Shown here one piece after another: positions 63,059 to 64,000 of a stretch of DNA of 64,000 bases (position 1 is the stretch's first letter; each line of letters starts with the position of its first letter). The stretch comes from Rhodospirillaceae bacterium. Its GTDB lineage: Bacteria > Pseudomonadota > Alphaproteobacteria > SHVP01. Where the stretch lies: contig PBKD01000014.1 of assembly GCA_002722055.1 (NCBI GenBank), positions 142,533 to 206,532 of the forward strand, given 5' to 3'. The notes beneath the pieces were generated by a model that saw nothing but the letters and a program-made list of their open reading frames with translations, was not told the origin of the DNA and made no database searches. The translations under genes and the position numbers were made by a program.

Positions 63059-64000
63059 TTAAAACCCAGTTATTCTATCAATATCCGCACCACAGTTTGT
63101 TAATTTTTGCACTAAATCTTCATAACCTCTGTCTAAGTGATATATTCTACTTATAACTGTTTCTCCTTGTGCAGCTAAACCAGCTAAAACTAATGATACC
63201 GATGCTCTAAGATCGGTGGCCATTACCGGAGCCCCTTTAAGTTTTTTAACACCTTTAATAATAGCAGTTGGACCTTCTTGGGTTATATTCGCTCCCATCC
63301 TTACCAATTCTGGAATATGCATGAATCTGTTTTCAAAAATATTCTCAGTTATTATTGAAGAACCATTAGCCAGAGATAATAGAGCCATTATTTGAGCTTG
63401 CATATCAGTTGGAAACCCAGGGTAGGGCTGAGTTGCTATATCAAATGGAATTATATCACCTTCTCTTGAGACAATAATAGCATCACCATCTTCCACAATT
63501 GATACACCCGTTTTTGAAAGAATATCAAATACTGAAAAAAGCTGATTAGTTTGAGCTCCCTGTAGCTTAATGACACCTCCGGTTATTGCGGCTGCTATAG
63601 CATAAGTGCCTGTCTCAATTCTATCGTTAGCTACTGTAAAATCTGTTTCACCAAGCTCATCCACCCCATAAATAGTTATTTTATCAGTACCTAAACCTAA
63701 AATTTTAGCACCCATCGTATTCAAAAATTTTCCTAATTCGGAAATTTCAGGCTCTTTCGCACAATTGAATAAAACAGTCTTACCCTTAGCTAGTGTAGCA
63801 GCCATCATAAGGTTTTCTGTAGCACCTACAGAGACTTTAGGTAAGTTAATTTCTGATCCTATTAAACCCTTTTTTGCCTCTGCATTGACATAACCATCTT
63901 CCAAAGAAATACTTGCACCCAAACTTTCAAGTCCATTTAAATGTATATCAATAGGCCTTGTCCCAATAGCGCATCCACCTGGTAATGAAACAGAAGCTTT
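63059..64000 (-). CDS. murA: UDP-N-acetylglucosamine 1-carboxyvinyltransferase, 5' part outside window
   Basis: First committed step of peptidoglycan synthesis. The frame is open to the window edge, giving 314 codons that lack the N-terminus. The catalytic loop VSLPGGCAIGTRPID lies at the edge, with the PEP-binding Cys. Other motifs are GATENLMMAATLAKGKT, NDRIETGTYAIAAAITGG, PYPGFPTDMQAQIMALLSLANG and ATDLRASVSLVLAGLAAQGET. First gene of the DUF2948/hisG/hisD cluster; complete in its C-terminus. Confidence 0.96.
   Translation of the reverse strand, partial: KASVSLPGGCAIGTRPIDIHLNGLESLGASISLEDGYVNAEAKKGLIGSEINLPKVSVGATENLMMAATLAKGKTVLFNCAKEPEISELGKFLNTMGAKILGLGTDKITIYGVDELGETDFTVANDRIETGTYAIAAAITGGVIKLQGAQTNQLFSVFDILSKTGVSIVEDGDAIIVSREGDIIPFDIATQPYPGFPTDMQAQIMALLSLANGSSIITENIFENRFMHIPELVRMGANITQEGPTAIIKGVKKLKGAPVMATDLRASVSLVLAGLAAQGETVISRIYHLDRGYEDLVQKLTNCGADIDRITGF

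Overview
The window is a dense, AT-rich stretch of chromosome, most likely from a streamlined marine alphaproteobacterium. The lineage call rests on gene families and order. The cluster murA / DUF2948 / hisG / hisD / UPF0262 / low-Mr phosphatase / infA / maf at the right end is typical of Alphaproteobacteria. So are ispB opposite trmN6 / S49 peptidase / glyQ / glyS / ppdK, pdxH / J-protein / fabI / aroC, and glmU-glmS opposite gph. The low GC, many 1-20 base gene spacings, frequent TTG starts and interlocked stop codons suggest genome streamlining. A membrane alkane hydroxylase (AlkB) with fatty-acid activation genes, plus AcuI, DmdB-like and DmdC-like proteins, fit a marine heterotroph. No species can be named from the sequence alone.

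Layout. 1-460: 3'-truncated alkA-type DNA glycosylase, preceded by a doubtful small ORF. 670-3490: a restriction-modification island (an m5C methyltransferase with an N-terminal ribbon-helix-helix domain, a divergent NgoFVII-like PLD nuclease, and a small recombinase-like ORF) inserted at the 3' end of glmS. 3447-6614: glmU-glmS. 6741-11101 (+): gph, a caspase-clan C13 peptidase lipoprotein, a MoxR/VWA pair and cysQ. 11098-18458 (-): acuI, dihydroorotase, asnB, three glycosyltransferases and a DUF1499 protein. 18500-27977: ygfZ, ppdK, glyS, glyQ, S49 peptidase, trmN6, ispB. 28023-34881: a Lys-rich peptide, a GYD protein, SDR, gloB, a DMT permease, a tandem alpha/beta hydrolase, a Hyi-like isomerase and an MBL hydrolase. 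34878-38040: acyl-CoA synthetase, CDF transporter, pdxH. 38157-42224 (+): glycine-zipper lipoprotein, J-protein, fabI, aroC, AhpD-like protein. 42225-50462 (-): one long run with fatty-acid/alkane genes upstream and HDAC-like, xseB, ispA and tlyA downstream. 50609-52983 (+): Sua5 and an FAD-linked 2-hydroxyacid dehydrogenase. 52975-58561 (-): ald, a frameshifted aminotransferase, adenylate cyclase and its neighbour, and an acyl-CoA-dehydrogenase-fold flavoprotein. 58627-64000 (-): tRNA-Phe and the maf-to-murA cluster.

How the genes work together. GlmS and GlmU make UDP-GlcNAc, which MurA commits to peptidoglycan. The glycosyltransferase operon probably builds a surface glycan. AlkB, FadD, acyl-CoA dehydrogenase and enoyl-CoA hydratase form a terminal alkane / fatty-acid oxidation route. 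The omega-amino-acid:pyruvate aminotransferase and alanine dehydrogenase would recycle amino groups through alanine, but the aminotransferase reading frame is broken in a T-run.

Most notable observations: (1) the RM island is bounded by a 44-bp imperfect direct repeat of the glmS 3' end, so the methyltransferase ends in a GlmS-like C-terminus; (2) the methyltransferase appears to carry its own RHH repressor domain, with matching direct repeats over both divergent promoters; (3) a two-domain alpha/beta hydrolase has GDHTG instead of GxSxG in both halves. I saw no CRISPR array, no prophage and no complete insertion sequence. No gene-free stretch exceeds about 180 bases.
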